A DNA stretch of 9,052 nucleotides from assembly GCA_020431945.1 (NCBI GenBank), contig JAGQHH010000190.1, forward strand, positions 1 through 9,052. Direction: 5' to 3'. Made by a program: the position numbers and the translations under genes. Below the pieces are notes generated by a model. The model was not told where the DNA came from. It saw nothing but the letters and a program-made list of their open reading frames with translations, and ran no database searches. Shown in pieces: positions 1-5,283 of this stretch (position 1 is the first letter of the stretch; each line of letters starts with the position of its first letter). Origin of the DNA: Cyanobacteria bacterium HKST-UBA02. Its GTDB lineage: Bacteria; Cyanobacteriota; Vampirovibrionia; Obscuribacterales; Obscuribacteraceae.

Positions 1-42
1 CTACGAACCATGAGGTCCCTGGTTCGAATCCAGGCGGGCAGG
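1..42 (+). tRNA. tRNA-Arg(ACG), 3' part only
   Basis: The window opens inside the anticodon loop. Bases 1-7 read CTACGAA, a standard loop with anticodon ACG (read as ICG after deamination, arginine CGN codons). The 3' anticodon stem strand CCATG (8-12) and a five-base variable loop (13-17) follow. The T arm has stem CCTGG/CCAGG (18-22 and 30-34) around TTCGAAT, then come the 3' acceptor strand (35-41) and discriminator G42. CCA is not encoded, so it must be added after transcription. The 5' half lies outside the window. The loop matches that of bacterial tRNA-Arg(ACG) genes, so the identity is fairly secure although the acceptor and D arms cannot be checked. Confidence 0.9.
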
Positions 43-65
43 GGAAACAAAACAAAGTCTGGACA

Positions 66-96
66 ACGATTCGCGAAAGCGGGTCGTTTTTCTTTT
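66..96 (+). terminator. Intrinsic terminator of the tRNA transcript
   Basis: A nine-pair stem, ACGATTCGC (66-74) with GCGGGTCGT (79-87), includes two G-U pairs and closes on a GAAA tetraloop (75-78). It is followed at once by TTTTCTTTT (88-96). This is a textbook Rho-independent terminator, 24 bases after the tRNA, and it separates the tRNA from the genes to the right. Confidence 0.88.
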
Positions 97-257
97 GGGG
101 GATAGGACACCGGCCGGCGGCCCATGGGTGGTCTATAGCAGAGAAAATCAGGGTATTTCGCATCGGCTGGAGTCGACACACTGTTGGTAGGCAGGCCGGG
201 CCGGTCGGACTAAAATGAGACTAAGGGTCAGAACGGAAGCCTGCCAGTGTCTTTAAG

Positions 258-881
258 ATGCGATCCCATCGAAAACTGCTAGCCACTGTATATGGTTTCT
301 CATCAAAGGTAACGCCCGGCACACGAATATCGCTCGTGACTGAGGTGCTAAAGGCTGCGGAACAGGACAGGAATTTGACTTCCGGTAACGTCAAGAGAGA
401 GCAGATATCCTTCGATGCAATTCGCTATATTGCGGTAGCTGTTTGCCTTTCGCCATTACTTTTCTTCCTCTTCTGTTGGGTATCTGGGGAAAGGCTTCCG
501 AAAGCGACTCCGGTGGTCAGGAACTACAAGCTTTCAATATCAGGCAATCCACCAACTTTCCAGTTTGACGACGGCAACGGTCTGATTGTAAGGCAGTTTG
601 AAGACATAGACATACGTGAGCTGGATAGTAACTGTGACTATGAAGACTCAGCATGGACAATTCAAAATATGAATCCTGAGTACAAAATTAAGCGTTTGAC
701 TTATGGGAGACTTCCAAAAAATTGGACTCAGGATGGGTCACCAAAGCAATTCATCACCGGAAAGCTCTATGGTTTCAATAACGAATATTGCTTCAAAAGA
801 AGAAGTGATGGTTCATATCAAATATTCGAGTCACCGTTTAAGTCGTATGGCTGGCAATTTGACCCAGTACAATCCAACTGA
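258..881 (+). CDS. Single-pass membrane protein of unknown function (paralogue of the 1196-1726 gene)
   Basis: I do not recognise the family. The 207-residue product has a basic N-terminal tail, one hydrophobic segment at about residues 55-76, and then about 130 polar residues that should lie outside the cytoplasm. This outer domain aligns without gaps to the product of 1196-1726: Y149-G150-x2-P153, G168-x2-Y171, N174, K180 and G185 fall at identical spacing to Y116-G117-x2-P120, G135-x2-Y138, N141, K147 and G152. An upstream W-x-I is also shared. The start is uncertain. ATG258 has no visible Shine-Dalgarno sequence, whereas TTG375, in frame, follows AGGACAGGA and would give a 168-residue protein with a short tail before the membrane helix, like its paralogue. 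A -10-like TAAAAT lies at 211-216, without a convincing -35. The gene is monocistronic as far as can be seen. Confidence 0.65.
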   Translation: MRSHRKLLATVYGFSSKVTPGTRISLVTEVLKAAEQDRNLTSGNVKREQISFDAIRYIAVAVCLSPLLFFLFCWVSGERLPKATPVVRNYKLSISGNPPTFQFDDGNGLIVRQFEDIDIRELDSNCDYEDSAWTIQNMNPEYKIKRLTYGRLPKNWTQDGSPKQFITGKLYGFNNEYCFKRRSDGSYQIFESPFKSYGWQFDPVQSN

Positions 882-1025
882 AACTCGGCCGGTACATGAC
901 TTAAGCACCTATTTGCTCGAAAGATACCTCTCCACAAAGTCTCCACACCTTCCTCACGACTTCCTTAAAAATTCAGGGAATAATTGAAACATCGGAAGAC
1001 AAAAAACTAGCCGGAGAACAGGACA

Positions 1026-1133
1026 ATGACACGGAAGAGAAAAACACGACAACGGAAGGAGCGTAAGCTGAAAGAGCTAAAAGAGGCTAAGGAATTAATG
1101 GGACGTCGTTTTTGCCGCCTTCCGTTTTTTTGA
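1026..1133 (+). CDS. Very small, highly basic peptide (35 aa), family unknown
   Basis: ATG1026 is preceded by GGAGA (1013-1017) at about 9 bases. The product starts MTRKRKTRQRKERKLKEL, is extremely rich in Lys and Arg, and is predicted to be a charged helix; the tail is GRRFCRLPFF. The gene alone would be easy to dismiss. A second ORF at 2768-2610 (minus) encodes MSRKRKTLARKQRRLQEL, about 12 identities in 18 positions without gaps, mostly through different codons. That argues that the peptide is what is conserved. Strong positive charge suggests binding to nucleic acid or ribosomes, but this is inference only. The stop codon lies directly in a T-run that looks like a terminator. The gene sits between two paralogous membrane-protein genes on the same strand. 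Confidence 0.62.
   Translation: MTRKRKTRQRKERKLKELKEAKELMGRRFCRLPFF
1051..1131 (+). terminator. Possible terminator built into the end of the small basic ORF
   Basis: AACGGAAGG (1051-1059) is exactly complementary to CCTTCCGTT (1118-1126), and the latter runs into a seven-T tract (1125-1131). The loop is long (about 58 bases), which is unusual for an intrinsic terminator, and no strong local stem precedes the Ts. An alternative or additional pairing is ACGAC (1046-1050) with GTCGT (1105-1109). The coding sequence therefore supplies one arm of the possible stem. Confidence 0.35.
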
Positions 1134-1195
1134 TCACCAAATTGTTTCAGCTGCAGGTGCTAGTCGACACGAAAGAGTCTGAGTGAAAGTCGTCA

Positions 1196-1726
1196 ATGGA
1201 TAGCGAAAAGAAGAAGAAGAGAATAGCAGCTTTGGTCATTAGCCTACTAGTAACCGTGGGCGTAGCTGCACTGTTTGTACCGAATCTAGGATGGTTTGTA
1301 TTATCCATTTTCTTCTCCGAGCGTCACAAAACTTCTGTTCCGTTTTTAGTCGAGCTCAGCCAGAATAATCTACCTGTAATTACATATTCCTCCGATGCCC
1401 TTCAAGAAGACGGAACTACACCATTCAGCATTTTCGGATTTTACGAGGTGCTCCCTAGCGATAGCTCTCACCGCGCCGTCGTCTGGAAAATAGATCGACT
1501 TGACGATTCTAAGGAGGGTCAGAATCGTTTGTCATTTTCTTATGGCGACTGTCCTCCTGGCTACAAGGTGACAGTGCCAGCAGAACCTCTGCTGATCGGA
1601 CACTATTATGCGGTAAATGTCTCGGATATTGTGAAAAAGTCGGGCGAAGGTAGGTTTGAACTCATTCCGATTGCGCTGTTCCGCCTAGGTGGGAAACTTG
1701 GAGTGTACAAAGACCCTGAAAAGTAA
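1196..1726 (+). CDS. Single-pass membrane protein of unknown function (paralogue of the 258-881 gene)
   Basis: The product has 176 residues. A short basic tail (DSEKKKKR) precedes a hydrophobic helix at about residues 9-28, with more hydrophobic sequence to about 40, and a polar domain of about 130 residues predicted to be extracytoplasmic. An in-frame TGA twelve bases upstream and no other candidate start in between fix ATG1196 as the first possible start. Its Shine-Dalgarno is weak (GAAAG). Residues 116-157 align without gaps to residues 149-190 of the 258-881 product (Y-G-x2-P, then G-x2-Y at identical spacing, then K and G with aromatic or aliphatic partners). A W-x-I lies before this in both. 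I do not know the family and propose no function beyond an envelope-anchored domain. Confidence 0.72.
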   Translation: MDSEKKKKRIAALVISLLVTVGVAALFVPNLGWFVLSIFFSERHKTSVPFLVELSQNNLPVITYSSDALQEDGTTPFSIFGFYEVLPSDSSHRAVVWKIDRLDDSKEGQNRLSFSYGDCPPGYKVTVPAEPLLIGHYYAVNVSDIVKKSGEGRFELIPIALFRLGGKLGVYKDPEK

Positions 1727-1825
1727 TTCTATAGTCAAATGAAGCACGTATTGAGCCAAATGAATTCAACTGGGAAGGCCACAAGGTCAAACTTTGGAAG
1801 GCATGGTCGGATCGAAGAGATTTCT

Positions 1826-2455
1826 ATGTTCAGATTTAAACTCGTTATGATCTCGATTGGAACTGTCGCAGTATTGAGTTTGCCTCTAGTTGCAGCCCCC
1901 ACTTGCCTACAGGCATGCGGGAAAGGTTCCGCAATTCCAGGAGATCGAGAGCCCACTGACGAAACAATCAAAGCTCTCTTTCATGATCGTATGTGCGCGT
2001 TTAAAGAACTGAGGGATCTATTCTCAGATGAGAAAACCATAGATTACGTCACTGCTTCTGCTGTAGGATCGTATGATTTGCCCGTATTTAGATTCACAAA
2101 AGGATCTTGGATTCATGAAGGAAGCGTCGTATCGTTTGAGAGTGTAAGTCACGCTTTGTCGCTTTCTTTGGAAAGATGGCAGCACTATCAGGAATTACTC
2201 CGAAAAACAAAAGTAAAAGAAATTGCGAACCGTGGCGATCTCAGTCGCGATCAAGTTGTCTTTATACTCTGGGATAACTCAAATTATCCATTTGGTAGTA
2301 CGCAGGAAAAATCAATAGTATATTCAGACCGTGAGCCGAACGGTGTCTTCGTAACCTCGATCGATGCATACAGAAAGAAATCCAGGAGCTTGAATCAACT
2401 TCAGTTAAATGCCCGTCTTTCGAGAAATTGGTTCATTAGATTTGTGCAGTATTAG
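1826..2455 (+). CDS. Exported or lipoprotein-like protein of unknown function
   Basis: The reading frame is open from ATG1739, but ATG1826 is preferred. It puts a signal sequence at the very N terminus (MFRFKLVMISIGTVAVLSL..., about 20 hydrophobic residues) and has a weak AAGAGA just upstream. This gives 209 residues. LQAC at residues 29-32 resembles a lipobox but sits rather far from the N terminus; cleavage after the hydrophobic stretch by signal peptidase I is equally possible. The mature part is charged and helical at first (a Phe/Leu-rich stretch with DETIKALFHDRM). It ends in a Leu-Asn-x-Arg-Leu-x-Arg-Asn-Trp-Phe-Ile pattern. A terminal Asn-Trp-aromatic-Ile signature recalls small uncharacterised bacterial lipoproteins, though that likeness is from memory and weak. 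The gene follows 1196-1726 after 99 bases on the same strand. Confidence 0.66.
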   Translation: MFRFKLVMISIGTVAVLSLPLVAAPTCLQACGKGSAIPGDREPTDETIKALFHDRMCAFKELRDLFSDEKTIDYVTASAVGSYDLPVFRFTKGSWIHEGSVVSFESVSHALSLSLERWQHYQELLRKTKVKEIANRGDLSRDQVVFILWDNSNYPFGSTQEKSIVYSDREPNGVFVTSIDAYRKKSRSLNQLQLNARLSRNWFIRFVQY

Positions 2456-2609
2456 AGAAGCGGAGGGGTTCCCCACCGATTCTCAGGAACTCGAATTCAC
2501 GATATTGCATCCCCAACCATCGTATGAGGCACTGATCGGAATCGACATGTACCCTGGGGTACTCATGGTAGAGGCACCATCGCTCTTCAAAGCTACTTAT
2601 GCAGCGGGC

Positions 2610-2768
2610 TCAAGCTTTATCTTCCGGGGCTTTATGGAGGTTGGAAAGCGCATTATTGGTCATACCGCCCTGGGTCTTTTTCAATTGCTCTTTATCAGTG
2701 ACATTTACTTGCTCAAGCTCTTGTAGCCTGCGTTGCTTTCTTGCCAGAGTCTTTCGCTTCCTGCTCAT
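2610..2768 (-). CDS. Small, highly basic peptide (52 aa), family unknown
   Basis: Read on the minus strand, ATG at 2768 has GAGG (2776-2779) seven bases upstream. The product starts MSRKRKTLARKQRRLQEL and continues with a more mixed stretch rich in Gln, Asn and Lys, ending KAPEDKA before TGA at 2612-2610. The first 18 residues match the 1026-1133 peptide at about 12 positions without gaps, with Ser/Thr and Lys/Arg exchanges elsewhere. The codons differ at most shared positions (for example CGG against AGG, AAA against AAG, CGT against CGC), so this is not a recent DNA copy. After residue 22 the two peptides diverge. A candidate promoter lies just upstream. Longer plus-strand frames across this stretch look like shadows. 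Function unknown; nucleic-acid binding is only a guess from charge. Confidence 0.62.
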   Translation of the reverse strand: MSRKRKTLARKQRRLQELEQVNVTDKEQLKKTQGGMTNNALSNLHKAPEDKA

Positions 2769-2797
2769 TATCTTGCCTCGTCGAACACAGCTCGTTA

Positions 2798-2827
2798 AAT
2801 ATTCTGCCTTTGCAGGAAGTCTTTCAA
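2798..2827 (-). promoter_or_regulatory. Candidate promoter for the 52-aa basic peptide gene
   Basis: On the minus strand, TTGAAA (complement of 2822-2827, five of six consensus bases) is followed after 18 bases by AATATT (2798-2803, four of six). The -10 ends about 30 bases before the start codon at 2768. CCTGC-AAAG-GCAG, a small inverted repeat, fills the spacer and could be an operator. Confidence 0.4.
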
Positions 2828-2924
2828 ACCTTATCTAGTGTTTCCGGTATCAATTCGTTATCTCTGGGACGCACCTTCAAACAGCTCCTATGAAGTAGCA
2901 CTTAAGTATCCCAAGAAGGATTCT

Positions 2925-2956
2925 GAGCCGTAGGCTCTGCAGTTGCTGTGTATACT
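2925..2956 (+). promoter_or_regulatory. Candidate -10 and hairpin upstream of the phosphotransferase
   Basis: TATACT (2951-2956, five of six consensus bases) is placed to start transcription near 2963, which would exclude the TTG at 2956 as start codon and favour ATG2977 or ATG2986. I see no good -35. A perfect GAGCC-GTA-GGCTC inverted repeat (2925-2937) occupies the -35 area and might be an operator or the end of an upstream transcript. Confidence 0.33.
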
Positions 2957-2985
2957 TGAGCTCGATTTCGGTGATTATGGGAGCT

Positions 2986-3747
2986 ATGACCACATTGGGA
3001 TGGGAGACTCTGGAACTCTGGGGCGATGACGTAGCTCGCATCGAACGACTTTCTGGCGGAGTCGCTAACGAAGTGTGGAGCGTGCGCATTGACGGACGCC
3101 TGGCGGTCGGTCGACTCGGCAAGAGGAGCGACAGTGATCTCGCCTGGGAGACCGAGCTACTCCAGTACCTCGATCGCCAGGGGTTCGCTGTACCAGTGCC
3201 AATCTTGACGAAGGATGGACGGCTGTTCGCGAATGGTCTTGTGGTGATGTCTTACGTGGAGGGCGAACCTGCCGCATCGGAAGCCGACTGGCGTCGAGTG
3301 GCCGCCACGCTTCGCCGGATGCATGGATTGACTCAGGGCTGGCCGCAGCGTCCAGGCTGGCGCTCATCACTCGACCTTCTGCACGCCGACTCGGGAACCA
3401 AGGTTGACCTCAATTCAATGCCTGCTGAAGGTGTGGCTCGATGCCGGGCTGCCTGGGCACGCCTGCTTGGGCGTCAGACATGTGTCGTTCATGGTGACCC
3501 CAACAACCTCGGCAATGTGCGAATAACCCCAGAGCGCGTCGCGCTGATTGACTGGGACGAGTCACACGTCGACGTTCCCGAACTCGACCTGGTTTTGCCC
3601 CACAACGCTGCCGGTCTCGAAGACGACGAATTCGATATCGCATCACAAGCCTCAGCAGCCTGGGAAGCCGCCGTCTGCTGGGATGACGATTTCTCTAAAC
3701 GGAGGCTCGCCGAAGTTCGAGCAATGACTTTACCCGGTAGTACCTGA
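2986..3747 (+). CDS. Phosphotransferase, aminoglycoside phosphotransferase (APH) family
   Basis: The product (253 residues from ATG2986) has the APH/choline-kinase fold signature. The glycine-rich N lobe is LSGGVANEVWSV (22-33), the catalytic-loop motif VVHGD has its catalytic Asp at 171, and the metal-binding LIDWDE has Asp189. In kinases of this fold these residues bind Mg-ATP and activate a small-molecule hydroxyl. The loop is HGDPNNLGN, one residue longer than the usual HGDxxxxN, so the metal-binding Asn is at 174 or 177. The nucleotide-binding Lys appears to be replaced by Arg43 in LAVGRLG. The ATP-binding and acceptor parts are complete; the last residues after EVRAM may be a non-native tail. 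ATG2977 and TTG2956 are alternative starts; none has a well-spaced Shine-Dalgarno. The coding region is clearly richer in G+C and in GC-ending codons than neighbouring genes, which suggests acquisition. The substrate cannot be read from sequence; drug resistance should not be assumed. Confidence 0.85.
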   Translation: MTTLGWETLELWGDDVARIERLSGGVANEVWSVRIDGRLAVGRLGKRSDSDLAWETELLQYLDRQGFAVPVPILTKDGRLFANGLVVMSYVEGEPAASEADWRRVAATLRRMHGLTQGWPQRPGWRSSLDLLHADSGTKVDLNSMPAEGVARCRAAWARLLGRQTCVVHGDPNNLGNVRITPERVALIDWDESHVDVPELDLVLPHNAAGLEDDEFDIASQASAAWEAAVCWDDDFSKRRLAEVRAMTLPGST

Positions 3748-3775
3748 CCCCACTATTGATACCGTCATATTTACT

Positions 3776-3795
3776 CAAAACTCCACAGTTTTGTT
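3776..3795 (+). terminator. Weak terminator-like hairpin after the phosphotransferase gene
   Basis: CAAAACT (3776-3782) and AGTTTTG (3787-3793) form a perfect seven-pair stem around CCAC, 29 bases after the stop codon at 3745-3747. The stem is A+T-rich and only TT follows, so termination would be weak. It is nevertheless the only candidate between this gene and the next. Confidence 0.35.
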
Positions 3796-3861
3796 ACCGA
3801 CAACTAAAACGGAAAATGCTGAGCATCGCCAGAAGGAGGGGGCTCAACATCTACACTTTCT

Positions 3862-3876
3862 CCTCCTGGAAGGAGG
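3862..3876 (+). other. Hairpin in the leader of the caspase-like gene
   Basis: CCTCC (3862-3866) and GGAGG (3872-3876) pair around TGGAA. An upstream GGAGG (about 3836-3840) could compete for the same CCTCC. The Shine-Dalgarno that serves the gene itself (GGAG, 3915-3918) is a further possible partner. Alternative pairing in the leader could affect translation, but this is only a pattern. Confidence 0.25.
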
Positions 3877-3926
3877 CGCTTCAGCCGTGCTAAACTTCCC
3901 CAAAATAGCTATCTGGAGCTTGCTCA

Positions 3927-5249
3927 ATGTCCATAAAACCCCAAAGGCTGCTCCTTTTGCTCTGTTGCCTCTGCCTCCTGCTTCTAACTCCTGCGACCTG
4001 CCATGCTGGTCCGATTTACGGTAAGAAGGATCGTCCTCCTCTGCCATTTGAGAGGACTACAAAACTATTTACGCCTGATCCATATTCCAGTATGCCCGAG
4101 GGACGCAGCGGAAAGACCTACGGCATAGCTGTGATTCCCCCGATTACTGGTACCTCGGACGGGGGCGAGAAAGCTATCGCAGAACTGGTTGGACATATTC
4201 CTGCGGTGAGCATGGTTATTTCTCTGCCAAAAAGTGACCCCCTCTATCTATTCAAGTTTTTGAAGTACATGAAATCAACAGGAAGAAGGGTCGATTTTCT
4301 CCTCATTGCCGGGCATGGTTTGCAAACAATAACTCAATCCGACACACAAGTATTTGGTATCAAGCTTGGTTCCGACAAAAGTCAATGGCTGGTACCAGTG
4401 GCTCTGGATCTTCAAGCAATGAACAAAGAGCTTGGAGAACTCAGCACATCGGAAAGCGACCCCGCCAAGTTGAAGAGCTTGTGCGACAGCCTGGACCTCA
4501 TTTATGAAGGAAGCTCTGCTCTCGCGCCTGGCGCACAGCTCGTTCTGCATAGCTGCTACGCGGGCCACGACGATCAAACGGAGATGATGAGAACATTTGC
4601 CACTGCGTTTCTCGGAGTCAATGGCGGCAGTGCTATCGGACCGAAATATGCAATCCAATCATCGGTTCTCGGCAACGTCAATCCACAAGGAGCATTGAGC
4701 AACCTGAGCGAAATTATCAAAGAGCGCGCGCTGCAAGTTGGCAAAAGTCTCAAAGCCAGAAGGTACATCAAGCCGGGTGACGCTTTTATTGATACCCAGT
4801 TTTTCACTGAGCTGGCAATTCCAGCAGGTCAGATCAAAGTACCTGCCTGCTGCGGCAAAGATAAGGAAGCCTGGCGAAAGTTCATTGGACTGTGGCTTGC
4901 TCCCTCAGGTAATCGGATCAGAGTTTCTAGCTCTGGAGGTAATGAGTTAAAAGGAATAATCGAAACGGTGGCTCCCGGCAGCATTTTTTCAATTAATGCG
5001 GGGGATGTGTCCTTTTTGAAGGCTTATCCCAAAACAAGTAATACGATCGTGACCAACAATTCTTACTGCTATGGAAAGAAGAAGGACAATATAGCCCCAT
5101 TCACTACGGGATACATGGAGCTGACTATTTCAAGCGATGGCAAGAAAATTAGTGGAAAGACAACTGTCAATCGCTATTACGATGGCTCGACCACCTGGGA
5201 TGCTGGAACCGTGGAACGCAGTGTCGACTGGACGCGCATCGGAAACTAG
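3927..5249 (+). CDS. Secreted caspase-like (clan CD) protein with C-terminal beta domain
   Basis: ATG3927 has GGAG eight bases upstream. Residues 7-27 are a strong signal peptide (a run of Leu and Cys ending ATCHA before GP), so the 440-residue product is exported. Residues 62-300 look like a caspase/CHAT-type fold: strand VDFLLIAGHG with His130, then strand APGAQLVLHSCYAG with Cys210. The HG and SC-x-G pair at the ends of hydrophobic strands is the hallmark of the His/Cys dyad in clan CD peptidases. The helix after the Cys (EMMRTFATAFLG) and the following AIGPKYAIQSS strand fit the usual layout. Residues 313-440 form a second, beta-rich domain starting AWRKFIGLWLAPSGNRI and ending SVDWTRIGN, similar in texture to small lipocalin-like barrel domains. 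Roles could be a peptidase acting in the envelope or outside the cell, or a catalytically inert relative. No partner gene is adjacent. The family assignment comes from motifs only. Confidence 0.75.
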   Translation: MSIKPQRLLLLLCCLCLLLLTPATCHAGPIYGKKDRPPLPFERTTKLFTPDPYSSMPEGRSGKTYGIAVIPPITGTSDGGEKAIAELVGHIPAVSMVISLPKSDPLYLFKFLKYMKSTGRRVDFLLIAGHGLQTITQSDTQVFGIKLGSDKSQWLVPVALDLQAMNKELGELSTSESDPAKLKSLCDSLDLIYEGSSALAPGAQLVLHSCYAGHDDQTEMMRTFATAFLGVNGGSAIGPKYAIQSSVLGNVNPQGALSNLSEIIKERALQVGKSLKARRYIKPGDAFIDTQFFTELAIPAGQIKVPACCGKDKEAWRKFIGLWLAPSGNRIRVSSSGGNELKGIIETVAPGSIFSINAGDVSFLKAYPKTSNTIVTNNSYCYGKKKDNIAPFTTGYMELTISSDGKKISGKTTVNRYYDGSTTWDAGTVERSVDWTRIGN

Positions 5250-5265
5250 CTTCTGAAGCGCACCA

Positions 5266-5283
5266 TCAGGTTTCAGAACCTGA
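5266..5283. other. Hairpin at the convergent gene junction, overlapping a stop codon
   Basis: TCAGGTT (5266-5272) and AACCTGA (5277-5283) are perfectly complementary around TCAG. The left arm contains the minus-strand stop codon (TGA read from 5268-5266), 17 bases past the end of the plus-strand gene. A second inverted repeat, GCTTC-T-GAAGC, lies at 5249-5259. Neither is followed by a T-run on either strand, so if they end transcription it is not by the canonical intrinsic route; 3' end protection is an alternative. Confidence 0.45.

Noticed and set aside
1..42. tRNA-Arg 3' end as an integration site for a genomic island
   Set aside because: No second copy of the tRNA 3' end and no integrase gene are visible in the window, so an att pair cannot be claimed.
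703..987. 94-aa plus-strand reading frame
   Set aside because: Most of it lies inside the better-supported 258-881 gene in another frame, and its product shows no domain or homologous partner.
2465..2474. GGGG-TT-CCCC after the 1826-2455 gene as a terminator
   Set aside because: The stem is only four pairs with a two-base loop and no T-run follows.
2549..2562. GTACCC-TG-GGGTAC palindrome
   Set aside because: A two-base loop cannot fold as RNA, and no nearby promoter gives it an operator role.
2409..2838. Two plus-strand reading frames of 105 and 79 aa
   Set aside because: They lie opposite the minus-strand basic peptide gene, which has a Shine-Dalgarno, a candidate promoter and a homologue; their hydrophobic stretches read as its complement.
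2986..3747. Calling the phosphotransferase an aminoglycoside resistance gene
   Set aside because: The family includes many kinases with other substrates, and nothing in the sequence or context shows the acceptor.
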